Shown here: one piece after another, positions 60,856 to 62,000 of the stretch
How the letters are laid out: each line of letters starts with the position of its first letter
Position numbering within the stretch: position 1 is the first letter of the stretch
NCBI GenBank assembly: GCA_905221605.1
Contig: CAJNDS010000957.1
Coordinates: 175,001-237,000, forward strand
DNA from: Symbiodinium natans
Taxonomy: Eukaryota > Sar > Dinophyceae > Suessiales > Symbiodiniaceae
DNA length: 62,000 nt
Direction: 5' to 3'
Position numbers and translations under genes: made by a program
The notes under the pieces: generated by a model
The model's input: only the letters and a program-made list of their open reading frames with translations
What the model was told of the DNA's origin: nothing
Databases searched by the model: none

Positions 60856-61614
60856 CCATGAACCCTCGCCTGAAGCCCAAAACCTAAGCCCTAATCAACC
60901 CTAAACCCCAATGCCCAATGTTGCCAGGAGCAGCGCTGCACCATCTGGGCTTGCGGTTTAGGGTTTGAAGGGTTTAATTAGGGTTTAGTTGTGGGGGTAA
61001 GCAGTTCGAGGATTTTGGGTTTGCTGTCGGTATTTATGAACAGGGTTTAGGGTAGTATAGCATTAGGGGAATACTTTACTTTACATTTCAAAAAATGCAC
61101 ACTGCTCCGTATGTGATTCGCCTAGGCCTAATTATTTATATCATAGCTTAGATCACATACGGAGGTTGCAGTGCATTTTCGAAACCTCAAAAGGCCCCCC
61201 AAACCTTCAAATGCACCCCAAAACTCCAAGGCACGAAACCTGCACTTGTAGTTCCTTTTCAAACATGCAACCCACTACCACATGTGATGCCATCTCTGAA
61301 ACCAGAAGTAAAAATTACTTCTACAATCTCGATTCACATGTGGGAGTGGTTTGCATCTCTGAAAAGAAACATAGTTCCCCTGTTTTCTCCTGGGCAGAAT
61401 TTGTTAAAGCAAATTTGTGTGTGTGTGTGTGTGTCTGTGTCAATTTTACGGCCGCCCCGCCCCCCCCCCCTCCAAATCATTTTTTATGTCAGATTTTTAT
61501 GTCTTATGTTCAAAACAAGTTGTTTCAAACTTGTTTTTTTGAACCCAAAAACGAGACTACAGGAAACAAAAACCAGACTACAGGAATCAAGCAACGTAGG
61601 TTCTGATACCTTAC

Positions 61615-61830
61615 ACCAGAATATACGTGCCCATCTTCAGCTGCGGCGGAGGTGTCCGTCTCTTGCAGACGGAAATTTCGCAAGACAGCGTCCATTCGGC
61701 CCTGGCAAAATACCACCTGGAAGTCACTAGGGCCAATGCTTCGGCGAGGGGCCATGCTGCGGTTCCGCTTCAGTGCACCATCAAGCAGCAGCAGAGTGGC
61801 ACTGAGGCTGCGCACCGAAGTCCACTGCCT
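61615..61830 (-). CDS. exon of the host gene right of the element
   Basis: Just outside the right end the minus strand reads MAPRRSIGPSDFQVVFCQGR, MDAVLRNFRLQETDTSAAAE and DGHVYSG, then a donor-like GTAAGG at about 61,610-61,616. The upstream limit is uncertain (frame open to 61,995). The donor is phase 0, as is the acceptor of the exon at 30,766-30,902. I do not recognise the protein. Confidence 0.45.
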
Positions 61831-62000
61831 GGTCGCGGCAGGCACCTTCGCTGGTCCAAGACAACACGCATGCGTGTAGAGCATCCGATGGAATGTGTGA
61901 CGGCGCATATGTGTGCATGTTGAGGCGCAGGCAGGAGGCCAAGCAGCTTTGCTTTTTATATCTTGGGCTGGTACACGCGAAAGACCCTTTCGCAAGACAG

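Larger units (their letters stand above)
31163..61602. mobile_element. about 30.4-kb element with about 5-kb inverted terminal arms
   Basis: Reading inward, both ends start with the same 41 bp (AACCTACGTTGCTTGATTCC...), followed by clear inverted homology for about 5 kb on each side. Between the arms lies a 20.4-kb core with a candidate transposase, a serine-recombinase-like gene, a methyltransferase-like gene and several unknown genes. No target-site duplication is obvious at the two outer junctions (left flank ...CCATCTAA, right flank CTGATACC...). No reverse transcriptase, protein-primed DNA polymerase or capsid-like protein was recognised, so retrotransposons and Maverick/Polinton elements are unlikely. 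The arms have diverged and carry indels, so the copy is not very young. Confidence 0.8.
56573..61602 (-). repeat. right arm of the long inverted repeat
   Basis: Reverse complement of 31,163-36,199 with the same landmarks in mirror order. It additionally contains 58.9-60.65 kb, including a coiled-coil gene, which has no counterpart in the left arm. Confidence 0.85.

Noticed and set aside
31163-61602. LTR retrotransposon or Maverick/Polinton
   Set aside because: The terminal repeats are inverted rather than direct. No reverse transcriptase, protein-primed polymerase, packaging ATPase or capsid-like sequence was recognised.
31163-61602. Simple assembly artefact (inverted joining of one locus)
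   Set aside because: The arms differ by many substitutions and indels and carry arm-specific genes, so they are not two copies of the same reads. Long reads would still be the decisive check.

Overview
The window looks like nuclear DNA of a dinoflagellate, most likely Symbiodiniaceae. Seen directly: plant/dinoflagellate-type TTTAGGG telomere repeats scattered as interstitial arrays in both orientations, very low gene density, short exons separated by introns, many hairpin (MITE-like) repeats and microsatellites. Inferred from families I recognise: a serine-recombinase family, a 'VCSSW' methyltransferase-like family and a 'GHTHED' transposase-like family, all of which I associate with dinoflagellate genomes. 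No rRNA, tRNA, CRISPR or bacterial-type operon was seen.

Layout, 1-31.16 kb (host-like DNA): interstitial telomere arrays alternate with hairpins and microsatellites. Every coding signal I can support lies on the minus strand: a dienelactone-hydrolase-like fragment (about 4.2-4.66 kb), a Lys/Glu-rich multi-exon gene (10.3-12.7 kb), small exons at 13.6-14.2 and 15.6-15.9 kb, a single-exon 796-residue gene (16.14-18.53 kb), a polytopic membrane protein gene (24.15-25.17 kb) and exons at 28.7, 29.65 and 30.77 kb. The 796-residue protein is the best gene outside the element: a Per1/PGAP3 half (GPI-anchor sn-2 deacylation) joined to a Gup1-type MBOAT half (sn-2 reacylation), two consecutive steps of GPI lipid remodelling in one chain.

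Layout, 31.163-61.602 kb (a roughly 30.4-kb element): two arms of about 5.03 kb are imperfect inverted copies of each other and enclose a 20.4-kb core. The arms share, in mirror order, the 41-bp terminal sequence, five-copy subterminal repeat arrays, an 84-bp hairpin, telomere-like tracts, four 78-bp palindromes with mirrored spacing, and a G-rich GTCTGGAA boundary ending in a 26-bp palindrome. A 430-bp palindrome is centred at 46,378.5, about 4 bp from the midpoint of the whole element. The core encodes a methyltransferase-like protein, a DDE/RNase-H-like candidate transposase with N-terminal Cys clusters, an Ala/Lys-rich protein, a very large unknown spliced gene, an SR-rich protein, a serine-recombinase-like protein (plus a broken partial copy) and another unknown spliced gene. 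Each arm also carries arm-specific coding sequence.

A 7-bp motif family (GGACTCT/CTGGACT and variants) recurs in small clusters across the element, including inside exons, and I did not see iterated clusters of it in the flanking 31 kb. Host-like minus-strand exons flank both ends of the element (61.6-61.8 and 30.77-30.90 kb) with compatible splice phases, so the element may sit inside an intron. How the parts work together is inference: transposase and recombinase candidates for DNA movement or resolution, a methyltransferase-like protein acting on the element's own DNA, and symmetric palindromes as binding or replication sites.
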